64,000 bases of DNA from Paenibacillus tundrae (GTDB lineage Bacteria; Bacillota; Bacilli; Paenibacillales; Paenibacillaceae): positions 496,001 through 560,000 of the forward strand of contig NZ_JAUSTI010000001.1 of assembly GCF_030812775.1 (NCBI RefSeq), in the 5' to 3' direction. The first letter of the stretch is position 1; each line of letters opens with the position of its first letter. Of this stretch, positions 42,156 through 51,555 are shown piece after piece. A program made the translations under genes and the position numbers. The notes under the pieces were generated by a model. The model was not told the DNA's origin, did not search any database, and saw only the letters and a program-made list of their open reading frames with translations.

Positions 42156-43454
42156 GTGGTTCAATGGGTACAGGTGGATCAAGAGATGGCACGACAAAGT
42201 GAACGTGTGATTCGTACGTTGAACGAGCATGGTTATGAAGCTTATTGGGTGGGTGGTTGTGTACGCGATGAGCTCCTGGGAAGAGCAGTGGATGATATGG
42301 ACATTACGTCTTCGGCTTCTCCTGAGCAGGTGATGCAGTTGTTCGAAGATTGTATCCCAACTGGGCTTCAGCATGGTACGGTGACCGTTCGCTCTGGTGG
42401 TTATTACTTCGAAGTGACAACGTTCCGCACAGAATCGGAGTATAAGGATAATCGAAGACCCTCAGCCGTACACTTTGTGAAGGATATCAAAGAGGATTTG
42501 CAACGTCGCGATTTCACCATGAACGCTCTTGCAATGGACTCTGACGGAAATATCGTTGATCCTTTCGGTGGTCAAATTGATATTCGCGAGGAGCGAGTTC
42601 GTTGTGTGGGAGATGCCAAGGCGCGATTTGGTGAAGATGCACTGCGAATCCTTCGGTGTGTGCGTTTTGCATCAGTTTTCCACTTTAGCATTGCCTATAA
42701 CACATGGAAGGGACTTCTCCGTCAGAGAGATCTGTTAAAACATATCGCTATGGAACGCGTGCGGACCGAGATGGTCAAAATGATGTCAGGTTCACATCCG
42801 CTCGCAGGTATGGAGCTTCTGCTTCGCAGTCGAATATTGGAAGAAGTCAAAGCTCCTGTCGATGCCAACCGGTTTGATAGAACACTTCTGATGAATCTTG
42901 AAGAGCTCAAGGGTGAGCATGTCATACTCCGTTGGGCATTACTTCTGCTGGCAGGGAACTATTCAAAGGATGAGGCGGATACGCTGTTACGTCAATGGAC
43001 ATTCTCTAACGACGAACGTACCCGTATGACTGGAGTTCTTCAAGTGGAAGCGATGAACAGAAGCCTGGTGCGGGAAAATAAACCTGTAGAGGCGCTGCGA
43101 GCGGAGTGGATTCAAACGGTACTGATATGCGGTATCCGTGCCACTCAAGATTGGCTGATGATGCAATCCATTCTTCCAGCCGCTTGGAGAAAACTTCCGA
43201 TCTCAATGGAAGATCAGTTCAACTATATTCAAGCCAACGCTTCAGAATGGAGCCAGTCCATGCAGGTGCAGGAATTAAAGGATCTGGATATTACTGGCGA
43301 GGCGATTCTCGGTTTACTAGGACGCAAAGGCGGACCTTGGTTGGGACAGCTCATGAAGCATCTGCTGAGAGAAACCGCGATTGGAAATATAGCAAATCAG
43401 TCTGAAGCGCTGAGTGCAGAAGTGAAGCGGGTGGGAGCCATTGACCAAGCATGA
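42156..43454 (+). CDS. cca: CCA tRNA nucleotidyltransferase
   Basis: A 432-residue class II tRNA nucleotidyltransferase adding or repairing the 3' CCA end. The head domain has YWVGGCVRDELLGRAVDDMDIT (GGxxR and DxD motifs, about 27-50), then RRDFTMNALAMD and the RILRCVRFA helix. The C-terminal body is helical and less conserved. Start GTG 42156 (MVQWVQVDQEM) is 5 bases after GAGGTG; an upstream ATG 42111 has no ribosome site. birA starts within its end. Confidence 0.93.
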   Translation: MVQWVQVDQEMARQSERVIRTLNEHGYEAYWVGGCVRDELLGRAVDDMDITSSASPEQVMQLFEDCIPTGLQHGTVTVRSGGYYFEVTTFRTESEYKDNRRPSAVHFVKDIKEDLQRRDFTMNALAMDSDGNIVDPFGGQIDIREERVRCVGDAKARFGEDALRILRCVRFASVFHFSIAYNTWKGLLRQRDLLKHIAMERVRTEMVKMMSGSHPLAGMELLLRSRILEEVKAPVDANRFDRTLLMNLEELKGEHVILRWALLLLAGNYSKDEADTLLRQWTFSNDERTRMTGVLQVEAMNRSLVRENKPVEALRAEWIQTVLICGIRATQDWLMMQSILPAAWRKLPISMEDQFNYIQANASEWSQSMQVQELKDLDITGEAILGLLGRKGGPWLGQLMKHLLRETAIGNIANQSEALSAEVKRVGAIDQA

Positions 43455-44418
43455 AGAACTGCTACATATGTTACTTAAAGCGGATGGACAGTTTGTATCT
43501 GGGGAAGAGATTAGCAAAAATTTACTCATCAGCAGAACTGCCGTGTGGAAGCATGTGAATAAGCTGCGCGATCTTGGTTATGAGTTTGAAGCCGTCTCTC
43601 GAAAGGGATATCGCCTTCTTACGAAGCCTGATAGCATTGACGAAGCAGGTCTCCAGTTGGCGCTGCAGACAGAAGTGTTTGGACGTCAGGCGATTATTAT
43701 GCAATCGACGCCATCTACCCAGGGGGAGGTGCAGCAGCTCGCAGACGGAGGTGTCAGCGAAGGTGCTGTTGTACTTGCGGAGGAACAAACCAATGGACGA
43801 GGCCGTTATGGTCGCAGATGGTATTCTCCTCCAGGTAAGGGCATATGGATGAGTATCTTGCTGCGTCCACAGCAATCTCTACGTAACACACCGCAACTAA
43901 CATTGTTAACAGGGCTTGCCGTTTGTCGCGCGATTCGTTCATTTACAGGCGTAGATGCTGGAATTAAGTGGCCGAATGATGTGCTGGTTAATGGACGTAA
44001 AATATGTGGGATTCTAATGGAATCAGCTCTAGAAGATCATGAACTGAGATATTGCATTGCAGGAATCGGGGTTAATGTTAATTTTGACAAGCAAGACTAC
44101 CCTGAGGAACTGTCACCGATTGCGACGTCTCTCCAAATAGAAACAGGCAAAACGGTAGACCGAACTTTACTTGCAGCAGCAATTCTAACAGAGCTAGAGC
44201 AATTATATGATATGTATCAGAAGCAAGGCTTTAATGTGATTGCTGCGTTGTGGGAAGCATTATCCGTCTCGCTCCATCGTGACATCAAAGTATCCAATGC
44301 TCATGGCATTGTTGAAGGAACGGCACTGGGTATTGATTCTTCTGGTGCACTAATTGTACAGAAAAAGGATGGAGAACGGATTACGGTTTTCTCTGGCGAA
44401 ATTTCGTTAACTGACTAG
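43441..44418 (+). CDS. birA: Biotin-protein ligase and biotin repressor BirA
   Basis: A 325-residue bifunctional BirA. The N-terminal winged helix (about 1-62, VSGEEISKNLLISRTAVWKHVNKLRDLGY) can act as a repressor; the ligase domain has GRGRYGRRWYSPPGKGIWMS (about 120-139), KWPNDVLVNGRKICGILME and a C-terminal SH3-like part. Start TTG 43441 overlaps cca by 14 bases behind GGGAG. It should biotinylate acetyl-CoA carboxylase and pyruvate carboxylase and repress bio genes. Confidence 0.95.
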   Translation: MTKHEELLHMLLKADGQFVSGEEISKNLLISRTAVWKHVNKLRDLGYEFEAVSRKGYRLLTKPDSIDEAGLQLALQTEVFGRQAIIMQSTPSTQGEVQQLADGGVSEGAVVLAEEQTNGRGRYGRRWYSPPGKGIWMSILLRPQQSLRNTPQLTLLTGLAVCRAIRSFTGVDAGIKWPNDVLVNGRKICGILMESALEDHELRYCIAGIGVNVNFDKQDYPEELSPIATSLQIETGKTVDRTLLAAAILTELEQLYDMYQKQGFNVIAALWEALSVSLHRDIKVSNAHGIVEGTALGIDSSGALIVQKKDGERITVFSGEISLTD

Positions 44419-44477
44419 AGAATTGTCGAATTTCCAAGATTAAAATGAACATAAGACGTGAAGTTTAAGCCGAACTT

Positions 44478-44486
44478 TGGTATACT
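44478..44486 (+). promoter_or_regulatory. Extended -10 promoter of panBCD
   Basis: TGGTATACT: TATACT (44481-44486) with TGN upstream; no clear -35. Confidence 0.4.
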
Positions 44487-44733
44487 GTGTGTGAGGCGAT
44501 ATCGGCTAATGTAGACCGAACCGAATTGCACTCCACGCAACAGTATGCCTTATTGGCTTGAATCGAACAGTATTAGTTAATGTTCCAAAAGATCGCGTTT
44601 GGATGCGAATTTTTTGAAACGTGTAACCACAAATCGAATTGATGTTGAAGTGAGATGTTGGATTCTGCTCTGAGCCGAAGAGGACCGAGACAGAAGGGAC
44701 GATCGCAAGTGACTCTTTTTTGACTTTTCGGGA
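44487..44733 (+). promoter_or_regulatory. Long structured leader of panBCD
   Basis: About 250 bases without a gene, holding several possible stems: CGG/CCG near 44505-44522, GAAC/GTTC within TTGG/CCAA (about 44554-44588), and a CGCGTTT/AAACGTG stem (about 44595-44625) around TTTTTT. A strong terminator (44734-44763) follows. Promoter, structured leader and terminator before a biosynthetic operon suggest attenuation or a riboswitch. A pan-motif RNA is known upstream of pan genes in Firmicutes, but I cannot confirm its conserved bulges by eye. Confidence 0.4.
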
Positions 44734-44763
44734 CTTTTTAGTGGAAAACTAAAAGGTTTTTTT
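44734..44763 (+). terminator. Leader terminator before panB
   Basis: CTTTTTAGT (44734-44742) and ACTAAAAGG (44748-44756), one G-U pair, with seven T after. It ends 41 bases before the panB start, so it would control read-through. Confidence 0.85.
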
Positions 44764-44804
44764 GTTGTGTTTACATTGAAAAGGTGAAAGGAGCCATGAC
44801 TAAA

Positions 44805-45680
44805 ATGGCAAACAAACAAGCATTAAATATTGTGAAAATGAAAAAATATAAACAAGATGGCGTTCCGCTGAGCATGATTACTGCCTATGATTATCCAACC
44901 GCACAACTTGCCGAAGAAGCAGGTATTGACCTTATTTTGGTTGGAGATTCACTCGGTAATGTTGTGCTCGGCTATAACTCAACGCTCCCTGTAACGATTG
45001 ATGATATGGTGTATCACACACGCTCTGTAGTACGCGGGGCAGAGAATACCTTTATCGTGGCAGATATGCCGTTTATGACCTATCACGGCAGTATTGATGA
45101 GACACTTAAAGGCGTGCGTCGCCTGATGCAGGAGGGGCATGCTCACGCCGTCAAAATGGAGGGCGGAATGGAGATTGCAGATACCGTGAAAGCGGTAGTT
45201 CAATCAGGTGTGCCTGTTCTGGGGCATATCGGTCTGACCCCTCAATCCGTTAATCAGATCGGTGGGTATCGTATTCAGGGTAAGGATGCGGCCGATGCGA
45301 AACGTCTCATGGATGAAGCTAAGGCGCTTGAAGCGGCGGGGGCGTTCGGGATTGTTTTGGAATTGGTAACGGAAGAAGTGGCAAGAGCGATCTCAGAAGA
45401 ACTTTCGATTCCTACGATTGGTATCGGAGCGGGACGTGGCTGTGATGGTCAGGTGTTGGTATTCCATGATGTGGTGCAATATGCTTCACCTTATACACCC
45501 AAACGTTTTGTCAAAACATACGGGGATGTAGGCGAACTGATTCGTAACAGCATTAGTTCATACGTGAAGGAAGTCAAAGACCGTTCATTCCCAGCACAAG
45601 AGCATGTGTTCACAGCAGCAGATGGCGTGCTAGACCAACTATACGGACATCGCAAAGAAAAGGTGGCGAACAACGGATGA
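44805..45680 (+). CDS. panB: 3-Methyl-2-oxobutanoate hydroxymethyltransferase
   Basis: A 291-residue PanB, making ketopantoate from ketoisovalerate and methylene-THF. Marks: SMITAYDYPTAQLAEEAGIDLILVGDSLGNVVLGY, ADMPFMTYHG, VKMEGG (about 115-120), GHIGLTPQSVNQIGGY, and GIGAGRGCDGQVLV. The ribosome site AAAGGAG (44787-44793) is 11 bases before ATG 44805; ATG 44796 is only 2 bases from it, so 44805 is preferred though uncertain. It overlaps panC by 4 bases. Confidence 0.95.
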   Translation: MANKQALNIVKMKKYKQDGVPLSMITAYDYPTAQLAEEAGIDLILVGDSLGNVVLGYNSTLPVTIDDMVYHTRSVVRGAENTFIVADMPFMTYHGSIDETLKGVRRLMQEGHAHAVKMEGGMEIADTVKAVVQSGVPVLGHIGLTPQSVNQIGGYRIQGKDAADAKRLMDEAKALEAAGAFGIVLELVTEEVARAISEELSIPTIGIGAGRGCDGQVLVFHDVVQYASPYTPKRFVKTYGDVGELIRNSISSYVKEVKDRSFPAQEHVFTAADGVLDQLYGHRKEKVANNG

Positions 45681-46573
45681 AAGTAATCCGCACAATAACC
45701 GAAGTAAGACAGGAAATTAGCCGATTGCGCCAGAGCATTGGTTTAGGTGAAGCCACGGTTGGTTTTGTACCTACTATGGGTTATCTCCATGAGGGACATG
45801 CGAGCTTGATGCGAGCAGCGAAGGAGCAGAGCGATATCGTTGTTCTAAGTATCTTTGTGAATCCAATTCAGTTCGGACCAAACGAAGATTTTGATAGCTA
45901 TCCTCGTGATGAAGCTAGGGATGTGGAAACAGCAAGGCTGCAAGGGGTGGATATCGTATTTATTCCCTCTGTGAACGAGATGTATCCAGAGCCTACGCAG
46001 ACAACAGTGTCTGTTTCCCAATTAACGGATCGTTTGTGCGGAGCATCCCGCCCAGGGCACTTTGATGGGGTCACAACGGTGGTATCTAAGTTATTTAATA
46101 TCGTGCAACCGCAGCGTGCATTTTTTGGCATGAAAGATGCGCAGCAGGTAGCAGTTATTCAGCAAATGGTCAATGATTTGAACATGGCGGTGGAAATTGT
46201 ACCTTGTCCAATCGTGCGTGAAAGCGATGGTTTAGCTCTAAGCTCCAGGAATGTCTATCTAAGCGAAGAACAGCGTGAGCAGGCACTCGTGCTGTCACAG
46301 GCACTGCGAGTAGCTCAAGAGACTATAGATACGAATTCCTCGGTAACTGCGGCGGATATCCGCACGATGTTACGTAAGGTAATTCAGGCGTCACCACTGG
46401 CAGTCATTGATTATGCGGAAATTCAAGCTTTTCCAAGCTTACAGCCACTAGCGGATCATGAAATGGTGTACGGACGTGAGGATGTCTTAATTGCCCTTGC
46501 AGTTAAATTTGGAAAAACAAGATTGATTGATAATATTAAGTTGCACAAATCGGAGGTGCTGTCTCATGTTTAG
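45677..46573 (+). CDS. panC: Pantothenate synthetase
   Basis: A 298-residue PanC, ATP-dependent joining of pantoate and beta-alanine. Nucleotidyl-transfer motifs: [21 protein letters not shown] (HIGH-like HEGH, about 30-50), [38 protein letters not shown] and the KMSKS-like [11 protein letters not shown] (about 185-195). Overlap with panB is ATGA, and panD begins inside its last codons, showing tight coupling. Confidence 0.97.
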   Translation: MKVIRTITEVRQEISRLRQSIGLGEATVGFVPTMGYLHEGHASLMRAAKEQSDIVVLSIFVNPIQFGPNEDFDSYPRDEARDVETARLQGVDIVFIPSVNEMYPEPTQTTVSVSQLTDRLCGASRPGHFDGVTTVVSKLFNIVQPQRAFFGMKDAQQVAVIQQMVNDLNMAVEIVPCPIVRESDGLALSSRNVYLSEEQREQALVLSQALRVAQETIDTNSSVTAADIRTMLRKVIQASPLAVIDYAEIQAFPSLQPLADHEMVYGREDVLIALAVKFGKTRLIDNIKLHKSEVLSHV

Positions 46574-46949
46574 AACACTGATGAAATCCAAAATTCACCG
46601 CGCTACCGTCACGGAAGCGAATTTGAATTATGTGGGTAGTATAACCATCGATGAAGATCTGATGGAAACATCCGATTTGATGGAAAATGAAAAGGTTCAA
46701 ATTGTTAACAATAATAATGGAGCACGTCTTGAAACGTACGTCATTCCTGGCCCGCGTGGCAGTGGTGTGATCTGTCTCAATGGAGCGGCTGCTCGGTTGG
46801 TTCAACCTGGTGATACCGTAATTATTATTTCATATGCGATGATGTCTCAGGAGGAGGCTAATGCTCATAAACCAACCGTTGTCTTTGTAGACGAGCAGAA
46901 TAAGCCTGTTCAAACCTTGAAACAAGAGATCCACGCAACAATTATGTAA
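46566..46949 (+). CDS. panD: Aspartate 1-decarboxylase
   Basis: A 127-residue pyruvoyl enzyme making beta-alanine from aspartate. The self-cleavage site G24-S25 is in [13 protein letters not shown], and the N-terminal [12 protein letters not shown] is standard; Ser25 becomes the pyruvoyl group. Start ATG 46566 follows GGAGGT inside panC and overlaps it by 8 bases. With PanB and PanC this operon supplies pantothenate for CoA. Confidence 0.97.
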   Translation: MFRTLMKSKIHRATVTEANLNYVGSITIDEDLMETSDLMENEKVQIVNNNNGARLETYVIPGPRGSGVICLNGAAARLVQPGDTVIIISYAMMSQEEANAHKPTVVFVDEQNKPVQTLKQEIHATIM

Positions 46950-47042
46950 TCGACTGGTAAGGGGAATGAAATCGGTGCATCAAGCAAAAAATGAGTACAG
47001 GTCACTGCACTAATTCATTTTTTCAAGGGTGGGGATGCATCG

Positions 47043-47675
47043 ATGTTCCAGCATGTTTTCGCAGAAATGAACGACATGTTAGATGAAATTATCAAGCGCT
47101 ACCCTTCCGCTGAAGGCCTGAACAAACAGGAATTGCTTCAAAAGTGGAACTTGCTCAAGCGGATGAGTGACGGCATGATTGATGAGTGGCTGATGTTTGA
47201 AGAGAAAATGAGTCAGGTACGTGAACAAGAGCTGGTCAAACCTACGTCGCTTGAACCGGAGCAGGAAGCCGTTACGGCACTACCTGAAATTCATTTGGAG
47301 TGCTTTAGTCGCGGTCAAGGCTATTTCAAATTGCAGATGTACCCGCAAGCCATTACACAATTTTCGCAAATTGTAGCCGATTATCCAGATAGTGCATTGA
47401 CTCGTTATTATCTGGCACTTGCTCACCTCAATTTGGAACAAAACACAGAGGCATTAGCACACTTACATCGTATATTGCGACTTAAGGGATCACCACGTCT
47501 AAAGGGGCTGGTCTGCAATGCTCTTGGATGTATTGAAGCCAAGCTTGCGAATCCACAAGGAGCATGTTCGTTGTTTGCACAGGCGCTTCAGCATGACCCA
47601 ACGTTGACCGAACCACTGTATAATATGGAAGCTTGCAGGCAAAACAAAGGACAATTGCAATTCGGAATTGGCTGA
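47043..47675 (+). CDS. TPR-repeat protein
   Basis: A 210-residue soluble protein. Residues about 1-75 form a helical, acidic domain; from about 83 on, TPR-like repeats are seen (FSRGQGYFKLQMYPQAITQFSQIVADYP, ALTRYYLALAHLNLEQNTEALAHLHRILRL, and a third at about 155-185). It probably binds other proteins; no function is known. It stands alone between panD and dinG, with GGTGGGG upstream of ATG 47043 and a terminator after it. Confidence 0.82.
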   Translation: MFQHVFAEMNDMLDEIIKRYPSAEGLNKQELLQKWNLLKRMSDGMIDEWLMFEEKMSQVREQELVKPTSLEPEQEAVTALPEIHLECFSRGQGYFKLQMYPQAITQFSQIVADYPDSALTRYYLALAHLNLEQNTEALAHLHRILRLKGSPRLKGLVCNALGCIEAKLANPQGACSLFAQALQHDPTLTEPLYNMEACRQNKGQLQFGIG

Positions 47676-47711
47676 CTAAATTTGGATAAAAAATGCAGTA
47701 GCCAGCATGAA

Positions 47712-47759
47712 GACGGTGTTTCTTCCTCAAGGATTACGGAGGAGGCACCGCCTTTTTTT
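47712..47759 (+). terminator. Terminator between the TPR gene and dinG
   Basis: GACGGTG (47712-47718) with CACCGCC (47746-47752), and inner TTCCTC/GGAGGA, then seven T. Confidence 0.85.
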
Positions 47760-47834
47760 GTCAGTTAATTTTCAAACGTCCTTTTTTTTGCTATGCTGTA
47801 ACATAGACTGGAATGGAAGGGATCGTACATTGCA

Positions 47835-50699
47835 ATGAAATTTGCCGTATTGGATTTCGAAACAACCGGCACGCAGTCCGACGGTGAAATTATACAGGCC
47901 GGACTTGCCATCATAGATCATGACTACAGCATATCTCAAATATATAGTTCTTATGTGAATCCGGGCGTACCGATTCCACCGTTTATTACGGGGTTAACCG
48001 GTATTACCGAGGAAGATGTTGCGGACGCTCCTTCATTAGAAGAGATGATGATGGAGATGGTTCCACTATTGAACGATGTCGTTCTGGTTGGTCATAACGT
48101 TGCATTTGATTTTCATTTTCTTCAAAATGCATTAGACCGTTGTGGATATTTGCCATTCACAGGACGAATTTTGGATACCATTGATTTTCTCAAAATCTCA
48201 TTTCCTTCACTTAGCTCCTACCAGTTAGGATATGTATCGACTGAATTCGGATTTCAGCATGACCGTCCGCATCAGGCGGATAGTGACGCGTTAGCTACCG
48301 CGCATGTACTGCTGAAATGTTTGGATGAGCTACGGGAATTGCCACTTATTACGATTCAGCGTTTGTCTGACTTATTTGCACCAGAGGATAGCGATTTCGG
48401 TTGGTACCTCGATGGTATGCGAAGTGAGAAGGAAGCTGAACCTATTCAGGATTTGGATGGACACACCTATTATCGCCAATTAGCGCTTAATGTGAGTGAT
48501 TGGATGGACATTGGTGCTCCACGCAATGAGCTGGAGGGTAATCCACTGGATGGTGTCAGTTTTGAGCAATTCATGGATCAGGTTCGAAGCAATCTCAGAG
48601 ATACCCTGGATCACTACGAGGAACGGGAAGCACAGACTTTAATGTTCAGTAGTGTGAGACAGGCTCTGGATGAAGAGAAGCACCTGCTTATTGAAGCAGG
48701 TACGGGGACAGGTAAGTCTCTGGGGTATCTGCTACCAGCCATTTATGAAAGTGTGAAGCAAGAACAGAAAGTGATGGTGAGCACACACACCATTAATCTG
48801 CAGGAGCAGCTTAGAGAACGGGATATACCGATGCTTACTGAAGTTGTACCGTTTCCGTTTAAAGCTGCTGTATTTAAAGGTCGGGGTCATTATTTGTGCC
48901 TGCGCAAATTCGAACACAAAATCAATAAACGCGAATTTGCTACACCCAAAGAAGACTATTTCACAGCAGCACAGATGATTGTTTGGCTTGCTCAGACAGA
49001 AACAGGGGACGACGAAGAACTGAACTTGAGCGCGCGTGGTGGGGACTTCTGGGAGACGGTGCAGAGCGAGTCTGAATCCTGCCTTGGGCGATCTTGCCCA
49101 TGGTTCCGCAAATGTTTCTATCACCGGGCGAAGCATGAGGCAGGCTTATCAGATATCGTAATTACGAATCATTCCAAATTATTTACCGATGTGAAAGCAA
49201 GTCATCAGCTTCTTCCTGCTTATGAAAGTCTTGTTATAGATGAGGCTCATCACCTAGAGGACGTAGCAGGCAAACATTTAGGTTTGCATATGAAATATTT
49301 CACGATGGTTCATACGCTCACACGTCTGTTTAAAGATAGCCGTAACGGTCAATTGCCTATGCTTCGGTCCCAGCTATCAAGCCATGAAAAATCAGTACAA
49401 TGGGGTTCAGCTATTGATCAGATGTTCCCGCTTGCTGTTGAAGTCAAGGACATGTGGGACAGATTGAGCGACTCTTTATTTAATCTTCTTCCTGAGCGTA
49501 GCGATGCTTCTCCGGGAGAAACAGGTCAATTCTCTCTTCGATTAAAGCCGTCGCAGAAGCCAGATAAGTGGCAGGCGCTTCAAGAGGATGAGAATCAAAT
49601 ATACGTAACGTTAGGTGACTTGATTCGTAAGGGTGATAAGCTGTTACTTGAGATCAAGGAAGAACAAGATGACTATCAATCCGATAGCTTGATTACGGAT
49701 ATTACAGGCCTTCTGAAAGATCTCGCCCTACTCAAAGAGAATCTACGTTTCTTCATGCGTATGGATGATGTCAATACCGTTTATTGGATGGAAGCAAGTG
49801 GACAGTTCCGAAGTAAATCGCTACAGCTCTATGCGGTTCCTGTAGATGTCAGCGCACAACTGAAGGAATTGTTCTTCGACAAAAAGAAAAGCGTTGTTCT
49901 GACTTCAGCTACACTTTCTGTAGATAAGTCATTCCAATTTATGATTGAGCAACTAGGATTGCAGGAAGCAGCAGACCATAACCGCCTGCTTACGTCCTTG
50001 CTACCGTCCCCGTTCCGTTATCGGGATCAGGCATTGCTTGTTATTCCACGTGATTTCCCAAGTTTAAAAGGCAGCGTAGGGGATGCACATTTTGTTGATA
50101 TGTTGGTGCATTCATTAGCCGAAACGGCCATTGCGACGCGTGGACGAATGATGGTGCTCTTCACGTCGTATCGCATGCTGAGACAAGTGTATGATCCTCT
50201 TAAGGAAGCCTTGGCGGGTAACGATATCTCGCTGCTCGGTCAAGGGGTGGATAGTGGTAGCCGTTCGAAGCTCACACGCCGCTTCCAAGATGCCAAGGCA
50301 ACAGTACTTTTGGGTACCAGCAGCTTCTGGGAAGGTGTAGACATTCCAGGGGAAGCTCTCACCTGTCTGGCAATTGTTAGATTGCCATTCCAGCCGCCTA
50401 ATCATCCATTATTGGAAGCGAAAAGCGAGCTGTTGCAACAACAGAAGAAAAATCCATTTATGAAGCTATCTGTGCCACAAGCTGTCATTCGTTTCAAGCA
50501 GGGTTTCGGAAGACTTGTACGGACAGCGAAGGACAGAGGCATCGTCATTGTATACGATACACGGGTCATTGAAGCATATTATGGTAAGTATTTCTTATAT
50601 TCGTTACCAGGTCCCAAAATGGAGCATATGTTGACCGAACAGATGGTTCCACGAATTCGTGAGTGGTTAGACCAGCCTACTGATGAGGCTTCGGAATAG
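47835..50699 (+). CDS. dinG: DinG-type helicase/exonuclease
   Basis: A 954-residue two-part protein. The N-terminal DEDD exonuclease domain (about 1-175) has LDFETTGT with the first two acids, then VGHNVAFDFHF and HQADSDALATA. The XPD/DinG-like helicase has Walker A GTGTGKS (about 288-294), the IDEAHH box (about 467-472), and C-terminal motifs V-VI (GVDIPGEALTCLAIVRLPF, FKQGFGRLVRTAKDRG). Cys residues in SCLGRSCPWFRKCFYH may form an Fe-S cluster. The fusion of exonuclease and helicase is typical of Firmicute DinG. Confidence 0.95.
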   Translation: MKFAVLDFETTGTQSDGEIIQAGLAIIDHDYSISQIYSSYVNPGVPIPPFITGLTGITEEDVADAPSLEEMMMEMVPLLNDVVLVGHNVAFDFHFLQNALDRCGYLPFTGRILDTIDFLKISFPSLSSYQLGYVSTEFGFQHDRPHQADSDALATAHVLLKCLDELRELPLITIQRLSDLFAPEDSDFGWYLDGMRSEKEAEPIQDLDGHTYYRQLALNVSDWMDIGAPRNELEGNPLDGVSFEQFMDQVRSNLRDTLDHYEEREAQTLMFSSVRQALDEEKHLLIEAGTGTGKSLGYLLPAIYESVKQEQKVMVSTHTINLQEQLRERDIPMLTEVVPFPFKAAVFKGRGHYLCLRKFEHKINKREFATPKEDYFTAAQMIVWLAQTETGDDEELNLSARGGDFWETVQSESESCLGRSCPWFRKCFYHRAKHEAGLSDIVITNHSKLFTDVKASHQLLPAYESLVIDEAHHLEDVAGKHLGLHMKYFTMVHTLTRLFKDSRNGQLPMLRSQLSSHEKSVQWGSAIDQMFPLAVEVKDMWDRLSDSLFNLLPERSDASPGETGQFSLRLKPSQKPDKWQALQEDENQIYVTLGDLIRKGDKLLLEIKEEQDDYQSDSLITDITGLLKDLALLKENLRFFMRMDDVNTVYWMEASGQFRSKSLQLYAVPVDVSAQLKELFFDKKKSVVLTSATLSVDKSFQFMIEQLGLQEAADHNRLLTSLLPSPFRYRDQALLVIPRDFPSLKGSVGDAHFVDMLVHSLAETAIATRGRMMVLFTSYRMLRQVYDPLKEALAGNDISLLGQGVDSGSRSKLTRRFQDAKATVLLGTSSFWEGVDIPGEALTCLAIVRLPFQPPNHPLLEAKSELLQQQKKNPFMKLSVPQAVIRFKQGFGRLVRTAKDRGIVIVYDTRVIEAYYGKYFLYSLPGPKMEHMLTEQMVPRIREWLDQPTDEASE

Positions 50700-50802
50700 G
50701 GCTATACACGCAAGCGTTGCACCCTGATCGTAATTAGTTGTAAAATTTATAAGATTCAATCATTGAGGAATAAAGATTACTGCTATCATAATGTATATCA
50801 TT

Positions 50803-50855
50803 GAGGCATCCTGTCCACGTAAACCGTGATTTTGTATGGCATGCAGGGGTGCCTC
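50803..50855 (+). other. Inverted repeat upstream of rex
   Basis: GAGGCATCC (50803-50811) and GGGTGCCTC (50847-50855) can pair over nine bases with one G-U across a 35-base loop. There is no T tract, so it is a weak candidate for a terminator or leader structure. Confidence 0.3.
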
Positions 50856-50901
50856 CTATTTAATCTATCTAAGGGTCACATTGGTAAAGGGGAGTAAACG
50901 A

Positions 50902-51555
50902 ATGAAATCAGATAAAATATCAGAAGCTGTCGTGCGGCGTTTGCCAGTTTACTTGCGTTATTTGAGTGAATTGAGTCAACGTGAGGTTACTACGGTTTCT
51001 TCTCAAGAACTAGGACTGCGCTTGGATCTTAATCCAGCTCAGATCCGAAAGGATCTAGCCTATTTTGGTGATTTTGGTCGCAAAGGCATTGGCTATGACG
51101 TTTCCTACTTGATCGAGAAAATTCGGCACATCCTGAAGATCGATCAGCAAATCAACGTGGCATTGGTTGGTGCGGGTAATCTTGGACACGCCTTGTCTAA
51201 TTACAATGCATACTTGAAAGACAACATGAAGATTGTTGCCGTATTTGATGCATACGGTCCCAAGATTGGTACTCAGATTAATAGCTTGAAAGTTCAACCA
51301 ATGAATGAATTATCAGAGTCTGTCCAAAAGGATAATATTCGTATCGGCATAATTACAGTTCCAGATACAGAAGCTCAGAATGTAGCTGATCAACTGGTTG
51401 AGTCGGGTATTGAGGCTATACTTAATTTTGCACCAACGATCTTGAAAACGCCGCCGCATATTCGCATTCACCATGCTGACTTTACGACGGATCTACTCAG
51501 CCTTGCTTATTACCTGGAGAATGGAAAGGACGACGAGGAAGATGACGACAAATAA
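50902..51555 (+). CDS. rex: Redox-sensing transcriptional repressor Rex
   Basis: A 217-residue Rex, which binds DNA when NADH is low and lets go when NADH rises, controlling fermentation and respiration genes. The winged helix is at about 5-75 (RRLPVYLRYLSELSQREVTTVSSQELGLRLDLNPAQIRKDLAYFG), the Rossmann fold starts with VALVGAGNLGHAL (about 90-102), and a C-terminal swap helix ends the protein. Start ATG 50902 follows AAAGGGGAG; the frame is open further up to 50836. It ends in Asp/Glu-rich residues that overlap the next gene by 14 bases. Confidence 0.96.
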   Translation: MKSDKISEAVVRRLPVYLRYLSELSQREVTTVSSQELGLRLDLNPAQIRKDLAYFGDFGRKGIGYDVSYLIEKIRHILKIDQQINVALVGAGNLGHALSNYNAYLKDNMKIVAVFDAYGPKIGTQINSLKVQPMNELSESVQKDNIRIGIITVPDTEAQNVADQLVESGIEAILNFAPTILKTPPHIRIHHADFTTDLLSLAYYLENGKDDEEDDDK

